Assembly (NCBI RefSeq): GCF_032854445.1
Contig: NC_088306.1
Coordinates: 4,586,373-4,650,372, forward strand
Direction: 5' to 3'
Source: Liolophura sinensis
Taxonomy: Eukaryota > Mollusca > Polyplacophora > Chitonida > Chitonidae
Length of the DNA stretch: 64,000 bases
Shown here: positions 1-10,089 of the stretch, one piece after another
Position numbering within the stretch: position 1 is the stretch's first letter
Layout of the letters: the number at the start of each line of letters is the position of its first letter
Translations under genes and position numbers: made by a program
The notes under the pieces: model-generated
What the model was told of the DNA's origin: nothing
Seen by the model: the letters and a program-made list of their open reading frames with translations, nothing else
Databases searched by the model: none

Positions 1-450
1 CCCATCTCCTCCTCAACCCTTCTCCTCCTCTCCTCCACCACCCTTCTACTCCTCTCCCCCTCCACTCTTCTCCTCCTCTCCTCCACCACCCTTCTACTCC
101 TCTCCCCTTCCAATCTTCTCCACCTCTCCTCCACCACCTTTCTACTCCTCCCCCTCCACTCTTCTCCTCCTCTCCTCCATTACCCTTCTACTCCTCTCCC
201 CTTCCACTCTTCTTTTCCTCTCCTCCACGAGCCTTCTACTCCTCTCCCCCTCCACTCTTCTCCTCCTCTCCTCCACGAGCCTTCTACTCCTCTCCCCCTC
301 CACTCTTTTCCTCCTCTCCACCTCCACCCTTCCACTCCTCTTCCCCTAAACTTTTCTCTTCCTCTCCTCCACTAGCCTTTTACTTCTCTCTTCCTCCAAC
401 CTTCTCCTCCTCTCCTCCTCCACCCTTCTACTCCTCTCCTCTACCAATAT
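1..450. repeat. CT-rich 48-bp minisatellite
   Basis: Pyrimidine-only tandem array with a unit of about 48 bp (cctctcctccacgagcct and onward) that runs off the left edge. The matching place before genes 2 and 3 (26446-26485 and 49188-49225) has only about 40 bp of the same CT tract, so the array expanded in unit A. By comparison with units B and C it lies inside the 5' UTR intron, close to the acceptor before the coding ATG. Because 48 is a multiple of three, the purine strand reads as an open Arg/Glu-rich frame, which I take as a by-product. Confidence 0.8.
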
Positions 451-489
451 AAACTCATGATTGAATATATTAAGTAAACAACATCTTTC

Positions 490-535
490 TTATACATAGA
501 GTTGTATCCGTCTATCAATCAACGACCGGTTGACC
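490..535 (+). promoter_or_regulatory. gene 1 leader with lost 5' UTR acceptor
   Basis: Genes 2 and 3 have tctttcgcag followed by gtga about 55 bp before the ATG, which reads as a 3' splice site for the 5' UTR intron. In gene 1 about 14 bp including that AG are missing. The next usable AG is in tatacatag at 498-499. The transcript start of gene 1 lies outside the window. Confidence 0.5.
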
Positions 536-3500
536 ATGAAGGCGTTCCTGTTGCTAGTAGTTGTAACCATGGGGATGGTGATGAGCATGACTGGTGCCCA
601 AACATCTACAGGCCCCCGACTAAGATTCGTGGGTTTCCAGCTTTTCTCTTCATTCCGACGGGTTTATTACGAATCTTGTCCAATCGGCCTGCCCCCCGGC
701 ACAGTAGCGTCCGTCACCGCGAGTCCACCTGGAGTGGTAAGCATGGCTATTCAATCACCCTTAGCATAACGTCACTTTCTTCCCAACAATCAACTTGACT
801 GGCTTAAACATCCGATCAGTCAATCAGTGACGTTATGTCTGGGACTTGTCTGGGATGTGGCATCATGTCAGGCACTTGTCTTGGAGGTGGCTTTATGTCA
901 GGCACTTGTCTTGGAGGTGGCTTTATGTCAGGCACTTGTCTTGGAGGTGGCTTTATGTCAGGCACTTGTCTTGGAGGTGGCTTTATGCCAGGCACTTGTC
1001 TTGGAGGTGGCTTTATGTCAGGCACTTGTCTTTGAGGTGGCTTTATGTCAGGCACTTGTCTTGGAGGTGGCTTTATGTCAGGCACTTGTCTTGGAGGTGG
1101 CTTTATGTCAGGCACCTGTCTTGGAGGTGGCTTTATGCCAGGCACTTGTCTTGGAGGTGGTTTTATGTCAGGCACTTGTCTTGGAGGTGGCTTTATGTCA
1201 GGCACTTATCTTGGAGGTGGCTTTATGTCAGGCACTTGTCTTGTAGGTGGCTTTATGTCAGGCACCTGTCTTGGAGGTGACTTTATGTCAGGCACTTGTC
1301 TTGGAGGGGGCCTTACGTAAGGTACTTGTCGTGGATAAGGCTTTATATCAGGTATTTATCTTAATTGGGCCGTTTTGTCAGGTACTTGTCTTGGCTATAT
1401 CTCGGGTACTTGTCGTGGATGTGGCTTTATGTCAGGTACCTGCCTTGGATGTGGTTTTATGTCAGGTACTTTCCTTGGATCGGGTATTGTCTCAGGTTCT
1501 TGTCTTGGAGATAACTTTACGTCAGGTACTCATTTTGGATGTCAGTTATGTCAGTTTCTTGTTGTGGATGTGGTTTTGTGTCAGGTACTTTCCTTGGATG
1601 TGGTTTTATGTCAGGTACTTTCCTTGGATCGGGTATTGTGTCAGGTTCTTGTCTTGGAGATAACTTTACGTCAGGTACTCATTTTGGATGTGTCTTTATG
1701 TCAGTTTCTTGTCGTGGATGTGGTTTTGTGTCAGGTTCTTATCTTTGATGTGGCTTTGTGTTAGGTACTTATCTTGGATGTGGTTTTATGTCAGGTACTC
1801 ATCGTGGATGCGGCTTTATGTCAGGTCCCTTGTCGTCTATGTGGTTTTATGTCAGGTATTTGCTACGGATATGGGTTTATGTCAGGTTCTTATTTTGGAG
1901 GTGGCTTATGTCAGGTACTTGTCTTGGACATGGCTTTATGTTAGGCTCTTGCCTTGAATGTGGCTTATGTCAAACCCTTGTCTTAGATGTGGTTTTATGT
2001 CAGTTTCTTGTCTTAGATGTGGTTTTATGTCAGTTTCTTGTCTTAGATGTGGTTTTATGTTAGTTTCTTGTCTTGGATGTGGCTTTTAGTGAGATACTTG
2101 CCTTGGATGGGGCATTATGTCAGGTTCTTGTCGTGTTTGTGGCTTTATGTCAGGTATTGATCTTGCATGTGGCTCTACGTCAGGATCTTGTCGTGGATGT
2201 GACTTTATGAACAGTTGCAATCAAAGCGCGACTGAGACACCTTGTTTAATTGTTATTTGACCTGGAACTCATTCATGGACTACGAATTTAAACTTTGATA
2301 TGGAATTCATGCCTGGAATATCAACTGTCTGCCCATCATCATTGAAAACTGATGATCGCTTCTCTCTTGTGTATTACCGGCTTTATTTTTTATTTGCATA
2401 ATTTCTTCCAAACCCATGTCTTTGGGAGATAGTGTTAAACGTTGTTTTGGGAATGGATCTTGCGGTTATGGACTTGTACGAATGGTACACGAATGTCGCT
2501 TATATTTATGTCAGATACTCTTCCTGGATGTAACTTTATGTCAGGCACTTGTCTTATATGTGATTTTATGTCAGGTTCTTGTCGTGTATTTAACTTTGTC
2601 AGGTACTTGTCGTGGATATGACCTTATGTGAGGTTCTTGACCTTATGTCAGGTTTTTGTCGTGGAATTGGCTTAATATCACGTTCTTGTCGTGGATGTAA
2701 CTTTATGTCAGGTACTTATCTTGGATGGGACTTTATGTCAAGTACGCATCTTGGAATTGGCTTTATGTCACGTTCGTGTTGTGGCTTTATGTTAGGTAGT
2801 TGTCGTGGACATCGCTTTGTGTCAGGTTGTTATCATGGATGTAACTTTATGTCAGGTACTTGTCGTGGATGTTACATTATGTCAGATACTTGTCTTGGAC
2901 ATGGTTTTATGCTAGGTGGCTTATTGGGAGTCTAGTTTCGAGCCATGGAGGATGTGAGGTGTTTTTGGGTGGAGTTTTATGTCATGGACTTTGGCAGGTT
3001 TTTGTTTTGTTTGCTCTTTATGAGCCAGAATCTTACCATTGAGTATATTTTGAAAGAGTATGAAAAAATATTTAGTGGACGATGGTTGGACAGGGTTATT
3101 GGTTATTCCAGTTAATCACGATAACTGTCTATCCTTGCCATTGTCCCCGGAACTGTCCGGTTTCCTCCTGTAACCTGTGGATGGTTTTGGGTTTCTCCCG
3201 AGCTCACTCCGGTTTCCTCCTACCATAATACTGTACGCGGTCGCATAAGAGAAATATATCTGAAGACGACATAAAACGCCAATTAAATCAATAGTAAATA
3301 AATCATGATTCTTTCTTCCTAAAAATATCTGTTTCAGATAATTTTGTCCTGCATTACACTGTCTCCTACTCAGTACAGAATAGCAGCGTCTGTCATGACT
3401 CAGGTTTGTGGGGGTGTCCTAGGCATAAGCCCATTGTGTACTTACCACGTGTGCACGGTCCAAGAGTTCAGTCCATCCTGGGGCCTGCTAGTGAGGTATC

Positions 3501-3583
3501 CCTTAGGCAACACATGCGATGTCAACGCTGACAAAATTGGATTCACTTACGCTGCGGCATCCCCGTTCTGGTGCTGTCCATAA
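536..3583 (+). CDS. secreted 8-cysteine protein, paralog 1 (two coding exons)
   Basis: Coding exons 536-736 and 3338-3583; the intron 737-3337 starts GTAAGC, ends TTTCAG and is phase 0. The product is 148 residues. Residues 1-22 are a signal peptide (hydrophobic core LLLVVVTMGMVM, likely cut after GAQ). The mature part opens with TGPRLRFVGFQL, then a variable patch (37-42) and VYYESCPIGLP. Cysteines are at 48, 72, 91, 101, 106, 127, 146 and 147, enough for four disulfides; the protein ends CCP. The start is the ATG that begins the signal peptide and is shared by all three paralogs. A canonical AATAAA follows the stop at 3598. I do not recognise the family: the CTYHVC spacing and terminal CCP recall single-domain von Willebrand type C proteins, but that is a guess. 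It differs from paralog 3 mainly by amino-acid-changing substitutions in exon 1. Confidence 0.88.
817..2205 (+). repeat. intron minisatellite, 30-bp unit (gene 1)
   Basis: Tandem array of a 30-bp unit of the form ggctttatgtcaggcacttg plus tcttggaggt. About 16 units at 830-1320 are nearly identical; later units are divergent, with lengths drifting. It fills most of the only coding-region intron of gene 1. The unit length is a multiple of three and lacks stops in the plus frames, so long open frames such as repeated MSGTCLGGGF result. Homologous shorter arrays sit in the same intron of genes 2 and 3. Confidence 0.92.
2207..2500 (+). repeat. interspersed repeat inside the minisatellite
   Basis: A block starting tgaacagttgcaatcaaag interrupts the 30-bp array. 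A diverged copy lies at 22754-23050, with the shared internal stretch aactttgatatggaat. It is either an insertion of a dispersed element or a patch moved between the duplicated units. No coding potential is seen. Confidence 0.7.
2505..2930 (+). repeat. intron minisatellite, continued (gene 1)
   Basis: Degenerate continuation of the 30-bp array after the inserted repeat, with units like tttatgtcaggtacttgtcg separated by small deletions. Confidence 0.85.
3095..3290 (+). repeat. SINE-like repeat in gene 1 intron
   Basis: Contains ccggtttcctcctaccata followed by a degenerate tail (acgacataaaacgccaatta). Same family as the intron copies in genes 2 and 3, so it was already present before the duplication. 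Confidence 0.7.
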
Positions 3584-3597
3584 TCATCTTCCAGGCA

Positions 3598-3603
3598 AAT
3601 AAA
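3598..3603 (+). terminator. poly(A) signal, gene 1
   Basis: AATAAA begins 15 bp after the stop codon of gene 1. The same hexamer follows gene 2, while gene 3 has AACAAA. Confidence 0.75.
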
Positions 3604-4050
3604 GAAATACACCCGAACAACAAATTCAAGCTGAGCTTCCTGAACTGTTCTGTTTTTTAAAATGGCAGAAAAACTATTTGCCGGTCTATAATCGTATGTA
3701 CACAGCTGTTTAACTTCCAGTCGTCATGATATGGCTAAAATATTGCAATGTGGCCTGTAATCTTAATTATTAAGCCAAAATCAGTCATTCACTCAACTAA
3801 CAACTTTGTATTCGTGTTAAGTAAGACTTGAAATGTAACATAAATGAGTCCCTTAAAGAGCTGATACTTTATTATAGCAGGACTAAAAACAGTAATAAAA
3901 TGTCCTCTTTGAGAAACACAATGAAACATTTCGTTCTGTTATTAGATTATTTGTGGATTCATTGACTGATTGAATAACCGTCCTTGATACACCAGTAGTG
4001 CCGAGGATCTCCCTTAGCCATTCTCCCTGGTCGCAACCATTCTTGATCAT
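3604..4050. other. gene 1 downstream duplicated DNA
   Basis: Non-coding sequence alignable by eye to 27962-28420 downstream of gene 2 and, for its first part, to 50625-50815 downstream of gene 3. The match to unit B breaks off near 4050, where the GC-rich Polinton begins. Confidence 0.65.
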
Positions 4051-4128
4051 TCATCCACTGCTAGGCGAATAACAATTCATCCGCTGCAAAGAGCTGCTCG
4101 CGTTCATGGGGCTATAAGCCCTCAGTCC

Positions 4129-5800
4129 TTGTTTTCAAGGGCCTTCGTTATCCACAATCCCAGGATGACACGCGCATTGAAAGTGCGAGCACTTCTAGAT
4201 GAGTTTAAAGCAGCCACTGGCCTCCGTCCCAAACGCCCAAGATCGCGGGTGGCCTTATGGGACCTCCGCGAGACTCTTGACTGCTACATGGTCCATCTGG
4301 AAAGCTTGGGGGCGAAGTTAGCTGGCTCTTGGGGTGCGACAAGGCCCAACACCGGCGTTAAAGCCTTGCTCACGTCTTTAGCTCATGGCGGCAGGAAAGC
4401 CCAGACCCCTACAATCTCAACCATGTACTCGTTAACGATAACATCAGGTCTCTGCTGGCAATATCATCCAAGACAATACCTTAAGCGCCGAATGAGGCAC
4501 GCAGACTTTTGAGACTCTCGGCGGTGGCGAGTTCATCATTAAGATCAAATTCCTCCACGAACAATCCTGGACACCTGGGTGGTCGAGGAAGTCTTTGCTC
4601 CCCTCAGACAGGGCCGGACTCGCGGCGGCACTGTCCTTGGAATCTCTGCAGCAAACCGCGCCGGGCGCTCTGGGGAGGATGGATAGGCGGTTCTACGCAA
4701 ATGCCTACCCTGCCAGCGCCTATGTATGGGCTTTACCCCGTCAGAGATCCAGACCATGGCCAACCTGGTCCCAATGCGAGACGACCACCTCAATTGCGTT
4801 CCCCAGCGCGTCATCGAGCATTTCGAAGGCGCCCAGCGAGGCTAGGGGCTGACGCCAGCCAGGCGGGGTCAAAATTGAGGCCGGGGAGGCCGCAGTGAAC
4901 GATACAGGGGCCACCCTTCAGGACGTCTCTGGCCTCGAGACAATATTCAAACGCGCAATCATTGTCCGCGACATTACTAGTGCGGACCTTTACAACATAG
5001 GGAATTATCAGGATTGGCATAGATCAGTGGAGATGATCCTCCTCAGTGGCCACGCCTTTTGGTCTGACCTTCACGTTCCACAGGCCGAAGAGATCGGCAT
5101 CTACGAGGGTGGTGGCGACAAGAAGATTACAGTCGACCAGTTCGTTCTCGAGGATGGCCAGACGTACCGGACCCGTGGGGCCCACGATTGGTTTAGTCAC
5201 CGCATGCCGCCACCTGGCAGCAAAATCCGCTTCTGGGAGTGCGCCCGTGGCCACCCCATTAGTGGGCTTGGAGATTGCTGATCTTCAAGGAGCAGAAAAA
5301 CGTCTGGTTCCCTGAAGATCGTAACCAGGGGTGTAGCATCATCGGCAAATTCACACAGGGCAGCCAGGCTGACGAAAAAAGGACTGACAGAACGGCTCGT
5401 CACAGACCAAGGAGAGCTCGACTACCTAGTCAGGAAAGCCGCCAGATTGGAACTCTCGTGGGCGCCCAAGACCGTTGCCCCCTGGATCATATCCTCACCT
5501 ACTTCGACGGTTCACAGCCCCTGTACGCCCACCTCAGGGCCTCAATGTTGGCTTATTGAGATGCTCAGGAGGTTCACACCCGAAAAAGGCGTTCGAGTCG
5601 CCACAGACTCACTCTATCTCAAAAAAAATGCCCCCCCCCCCCACAAGCTCGAGGGGGTCGAAGCATTCGTATCACCCAAGATATACGCCTGTGGGGTCGC
5701 TTGTAGGCCAGACTGTCTTCTGGGAATCGATGCCCTTCCGCCTGTCGCTACAGCCCAGTGGGCTGACCTCCCCGAAGCCTGACCACTGGGACGCCAGCAA
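4129..5800 (+). pseudogene. Polinton DNA polymerase B remnant
   Basis: Protein-primed family B DNA polymerase, which in Polintons replicates the element from a terminal protein. The frame is broken several times. Recognisable blocks are LLDEFKAATGLRPKR near 4200, GALGRMDRRFY near 4660, FKRAIIVRDIT near 4945, VDQFVLEDGQTYRT near 5135, CSIIGKFTQGSQAD near 5335 and, after frame changes, VRVATDSLYL at 5591-5620. The last matches the palm motif C that is normally DTDS; here the first aspartate is replaced (ATDS), a change also compatible with decay. It is followed by KLEGVEAFV. A run of about 12 C lies directly after motif C. Polymerase B is normally over 1000 residues; the region between the N-terminal and palm blocks is shortened. 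Non-functional as it stands. Confidence 0.85.
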
Positions 5801-6149
5801 GAACTTTCCATGTTGCACCGCGTCCAACCACACTGACCAAACTGTTTCAGGCAAGGAGGCCTCTGATCTTCACCCTGACCCGACGTCTTGCCAGAGAGAT
5901 GCAGGGAGGTTGAGGTCCAGACCTATCATAACTTCGCCCGCTGGAGTGGCCAGACGGAGTGGACCCCAGACAAGATGGGTCAGAAGTACATACTCCGCGC
6001 GCCAAGTGTCCCGAGCAGCGAGCCCTCAAAAAGGCCATACGGCTCCAGTCGGACGAGACCCAATGCTGAGAGATGCGCAAGCGCCTGCTGACCTGCTCCG
6101 GCTGGGCCGCCTTTGTTTAAGCCTGGCATCTACACGACGTTGTCATCGC

Positions 6150-6570
6150 CTCTGGCAAGACACCCAGCTACCGGGCTCAGACGCTGCTGTTTCAGCACCA
6201 CAAGGTAGCCTACCCCAACGAGCCCATACCCCTGCAATACCGCCCAAAGGACGCGCGACAGCAAAACGTCAGGGTGACCATCCCGGGGCCACTGCTGAAC
6301 GATGGTCGGCCGGATCAAGAGGAGCTCGTTCTGAACGATGATGTGCCGGTAACCCGACGGAAAGAGGTACTCGACGGAAAATGGTGCGGCGACTAGGGCC
6401 CTTGGATACGCGATGACGGTTCACCGCTCCCGGGGCTTGACCATGGACGACCCTCAGAAGGTCTTGATTGTTGACGACTACCTGCAGTGATCTAACCTTT
6501 CATATCTGGGCGTCAGTAGGGTAAACTACCTGTCAGGTCTCCAGATGCTCCCCACTGCCAGACACCGATG
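6150..6570 (+). pseudogene. SF1-type helicase C-terminal remnant
   Basis: The frame from 6398 reads GYAMTVHRSRGLTMDDPQKV, then LIVDDYLQ, a TGA at 6488-6490, and SNLSYLGVSRV. TVH-S-x-G followed by a hydrophobic strand and SR is the pattern of SF1 helicase motifs V and VI. The upstream segment (YRAQTLLFQHHKVAYPNEPI near 6170-6235) is in an open frame ending at a TAG near 6394. It follows polymerase B on the same strand and probably formed the C-terminal part of the same reading frame or a separate replication gene. Broken by at least two stops. The identification rests on motif reading only. Confidence 0.65.
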
Positions 6571-6680
6571 GCACCCCGCCTCAAGCCTTCGACGAGGCTG
6601 TAGCCTAGAAAAACATCAGGCGAAAGCTACAGTCTTAAAAGCGCACTGACCAGGCCAGAGGACATAAATGCAACCTGCGC

Positions 6681-6887
6681 ATGAAAGACGTCGAGACACT
6701 AAAGACAATCCACGGCAACCGCTGCGCCACATGCAACATCGATCTCCTGTAGGTTTATCAGTTCAAGGATACCCGTCGGTTTAGTGTCGACCGGCTGGAC
6801 AATGTCAAAGGCCACATCCGCAGCAATGTGGGTCTGATATGCATGGGGTGCAACCGACAAAGATGGACGGCGGTTCTTAACGCCTGA
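6681..6887 (+). pseudogene. HNH nuclease-like remnant
   Basis: The 69-codon frame from ATG 6681 carries CATC (first metal-binding pair), an in-frame TAG, then FSVDRLDNVKGHIRSNVGL followed by IC-x2-GC-N. The order Cys pair, D-R-x-D-N, GH, N-V and a second Cys pair is that of HNH/endonuclease VII type nucleases. One internal stop makes it a pseudogene. It is the last plus-strand Polinton piece and is followed by a run of about 15 G at 6898. The role within the element is not known; replication or recombination intermediate cleavage is the usual guess for the fold. Confidence 0.7.
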
Positions 6888-6899
6888 GGACTCTTTCTG

Positions 6900-7723
6900 G
6901 GGGGGGGGGGGGAGGGGGAGATGTATGTCTGGGGGCACTACCAGAAGCTCTTCGCGCGCGGGGGTCCATCTATCGACAGGCTCACCGGTGTTTGTCAAGG
7001 TTCAGGAGGGCCGACACGCATCCAGGGACCACACAGGATCAGTCGCTGGTGGGGGTAGCGAACACCAGCATCTGCATGGAGCTTTTGGTCAAAGAGGTCA
7101 ACAGGAGTTCCTGGAACGGTGGAGGCGGGCTTTTGTGCGACAGATGAAGCCTTTATGGCACCCTTAGGTTTCTTCCCTGTCAACCGGGTAACTTCATTGT
7201 TGAGGGCAGACACCACAGCAGGCAGACGGGCCACTCACTGTGTCGATGTACCGTTGCAACGCTCCTCAATGCCTTGGTCTCGGTGCACGTTCACCTGCCC
7301 GCGTCTAATCGACACGCCTTGTTTTGCCAGCACCTGGCCTGTGGCACCCATGAATTCACGCCCCGGGTCGACCTGGAGCAGCTTCGGCCATCTGAAGGGC
7401 CCCCGCTTGTATATGCTGGCCAGGGTATCAGCGACCTCTTTAGCCACGTCGATGTAGAGATTCCGTCCTCGCCCTGGCCGATCATGCGGCAGAAACAGGA
7501 GATCGGCCTGGAGGACTTCATTCAGCACCAAAATATCAAACTTGGGCATCGGTATCTGTTTAGGGCGAGTCAAGTTTATCTGCCAAATGGCCTGCTTCTT
7601 GTTCCAATCGCGAGCTGTGCCTTCAGAGACCTTAGGTGCGGCCGCTTGCTTTGGTATGGCTGCACTGTCTTTCCAGTACCCTTTGCGGCTATAGTAGACG
7701 CGAAACAGCTTCCGATCCATCAT
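6900..7723 (-). pseudogene. Polinton integrase (retroviral-type) remnant
   Basis: Reads from 7723 downward. The N-terminal part has KLFRVYYSRKGYWKDS and QAIWQINLTRPKQIPMPKF. The catalytic core has the first Asp in EVLQADLLFLPHD, the second in LLQVDPGREFMG and the Glu in HRDQGIEERCN, the DDE triad expected of rve-fold integrases. About 20 residues between first and second Asp appear deleted (GRNLYIDVAKEVADT). An in-frame TGA at 7235-7237 replaces what is probably a Trp codon; the C-terminal domain then continues (ARLPAVVSALNNEVTRLTGK) to 6995, where a frameshift leads to REELLVVPPD near 6920. The enzyme would insert the excised or replicated element into chromosomal DNA with a short target duplication. 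Inactive here. Confidence 0.9.
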
Positions 7724-7770
7724 CTCTATATGCGAGATATTCCAGCAACCGAATCAGTCTCTAACAAACT

Positions 7771-8220
7771 TTAGCGACCGGCTCTGGCAGCTGCTCGGCC
7801 GGAGGTTGGTCGGCCCGCGAGCACCATTGCTGCAAAATGCATGGCGGTCTTTCCATCCTGCCTACGCAGCCCGTTATCGATCGCGGTCAAAGGGCCGGGA
7901 ATCTTGTGATGCCGAGCACAGTGGCCGACCTCTGGCATGACCATGTGCAGTTCTGTGGCTAGACCCATATCATGCAATTCAATAAACACACTGTATACGC
8001 ATAGACGCATAAAAATCGCATAGCACAAAGCCAGCAGTACAACGGCAACGACAGACCACAAGTGGCCAACCCATGGAGACTTTGAGAAGGGGCCAAGCAA
8101 GAATGAACCGGGCAAGTGGAGAAAGCTCCAGCATGGTGAAGAGAAAGTTCGACCCTGAGAAGGCAAAAGGTAGAAATTTGCTTGCCGCCATCGAATGCTC
8201 TAGCATTTATCCAAGAACAG
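7771..8220 (-). pseudogene. unassigned Polinton-region reading frame
   Basis: Minus-strand frame between integrase and ATPase. It has a hydrophobic stretch near LWSVVAVVLLALCYAIFM, then a tail with LRRQDGKTAMHFAAM, which by eye resembles an ankyrin-type turn. The adenovirus-like protease expected in Polintons is not recognisable anywhere in the element. I cannot assign this frame. Confidence 0.35.
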
Positions 8221-8317
8221 GCGCCTTATTCTAATTTAGTCGTACATGAGTCCAATATAAAACAGGGACTGTACAGCGCTTGCTTCAAGCAGCAGTAGCT
8301 GTGTGATGGCATACATG

Positions 8318-9067
8318 CTAGCATACATGATATGCAGCCGGCTGATCAGTCTTCAACACAAGCTTAGCGTGCTGCTTCTCTGCGAACAACTGCCAAACCG
8401 CAGTTCTCTCCTCCCGTGTCGGGTTGACATCGTTCTGTCGTAGACAGTCTTCAAACGAGCCCCGATCTTTACAGTGAAAAAGGGCAACAAAACCCGTCTG
8501 CTCGAGCTTGAGGGCGTCGTTATACTTCTGAGTGAGGACCCACACGCTTTTGTTCGCGTGGCTGCCGGAGAAAGCTAGGGAAGTGAGCATTTCCTTTTTT
8601 CTGCACTTTTAGAGCGGTCATAGATGATTTACAGTGTGCCCCCCCCCCCCCTGGAAAGGCTTGTACAGCACTCTCAGGTAGTCGTGGAACCGCACACCGG
8701 GGTCGAGGCAGTAGACCGCAGGGTCTGAAAACACCCAGGGCCGCCACTGGTATGATTCGTCATACTGGAGCGTGTGGCATGCGACAACTATGTGCCGGAA
8801 TGCCCCGCGGAAGAGGCCCTCAAGCAAGTTGAGTAGGAAGACTGCTTTACCCCACCCCGTCTGTCCGCAGATAATGGCATTTTGAGCGCCCCCCCCCCCC
8901 CCACCCCAAACCTCCCACCCACCCACCCTCCGCACGACATCGCGATCTCCACGCTGGTGTTGGCACTGAGAGGAGGCTCTGCACCTTCTCCAACGCCACC
9001 TCCTAAGCCAACCGACAGAGACGGTCTGAACGAGTGGGTGAAAAAGCATCACCAAGCCATCGGGCAC
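8318..9067 (-). pseudogene. Polinton packaging ATPase remnant
   Basis: FtsK/HerA-type ATPase that in Polintons is the predicted genome-packaging motor. The Walker A motif is visible as AIICGQTGWGKAV (about 8838-8880), followed by FRHIVVACHTLQYDESYQ. The Walker B region near 8605-8640 is destroyed: a run of about 11 C on the plus strand and in-frame stops (TGA at 8618-8620, then TAA) replace it. The same frame resumes with MLTSLAFSGSHANKSVWVLT, FHCKDRGSFEDCLRQND and AKLVLKTDQPAAYHV to 8318. The N-terminus is fused to low-complexity Gly codons from a second C run at 8888-8902. Confidence 0.87.
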
Positions 9068-9119
9068 GCCCTTAGCACGCTGGCTGGAAAGTGGCCACAG
9101 GGCTGCAAGGCATTATCAG

Positions 9120-9922
9120 CAGTGTTGTGTGATGGGTGCTGACCCTTTTTGCGAAAACAGCTGGATTGCTGGCGGAGAATGGTTGGACACTGGTCCACGC
9201 CGTAGGTGGCTTGTTACTCGTGGCCATACGAGGCTGGCTAATGTAGGGACCACAACAGCAGTAACCGATGGCAACCCCGGCTACCACGAGAGCTTTCTTC
9301 TTCGCATTGTGGTTGTACGACGGAAACAAGAATGAGTAGTCCCTTAGGATTTCAACAACCCCCTTTTCTCCACTCCCGTGGGGCAGCAAAGTATATGGCA
9401 CTTCTTCGTTTACACCCTCGTTGGCGCCTAGCTTCTGATTCCCCGTAGCCACGACGATCTTGTTGTTGTAGTTGGCTACCTGCCCGATCTGCAGAAGCAT
9501 GTCGCTGGGCGCCATTGACAGGCCTGTGTCGAACATAAAGTCGACGCCACTACCAGCGTACTGTAACACATCCTGGTAGCGTTTGATGGTAGATGGTAGG
9601 TCGACCGGAGAAGCAATGGCATCTTCGATGTTGGCAAGAACTGCTTTTATGCGTCGAAAGCAGTACCTGTCCCAAGGATCCGCGTTCGGGTTTGCGCTTG
9701 GGCGCCTAATACGGCCCAGACGTATGTCCGGATGGAATCGTTGAGGCGTTCTACGCCCGGCTCTGTGAAGCCCTTGGACTCCTCCAAAATGAACGAGGCC
9801 CAGGCATTCGCCGTGTCCTGCTCAATGTAATTCACGTGCAGGTCGCCATATTTTCTAGGGAACGACATCCTGCTCGGATCGAAGGTGCCGTCGCCAACAG
9901 GACCGTAACCGATCCTGGTCAA
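9120..9922 (-). pseudogene. conserved Polinton protein remnant (possible virion protein)
   Basis: Two pieces in different frames joined by a frameshift near 9650. The N-terminal part (9922 to about 9650) contains GDGTFDPSRMSFPRKYGDLH and RLNDSIRTYVWAVLGAQAQT; the C-terminal part continues AVLANIEDAIASPVDLPST, YAGSGVDFMFDTGLSMAPSD and ends with a hydrophobic segment KKALVVAGVAIG. This looks like one of the conserved Polinton proteins next to the ATPase, but I cannot say which named one. A membrane-active segment is possible. Confidence 0.55.
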
Positions 9923-10089
9923 GTGCTAGTATGCTTTCCCGAGGCCGTACTTTACGACTGTTCGCCTGCAGTCCGTATAGGGAGATGCGTGGAATTCAAG
10001 ACAGATCCTTTCATAAGCCCTTTTGCCGTACAGGTTGTTGAATGCCTCCCTAGTTCTGTCTTAGGGTAAGGGTGCTTTGAGCTCTTCCT

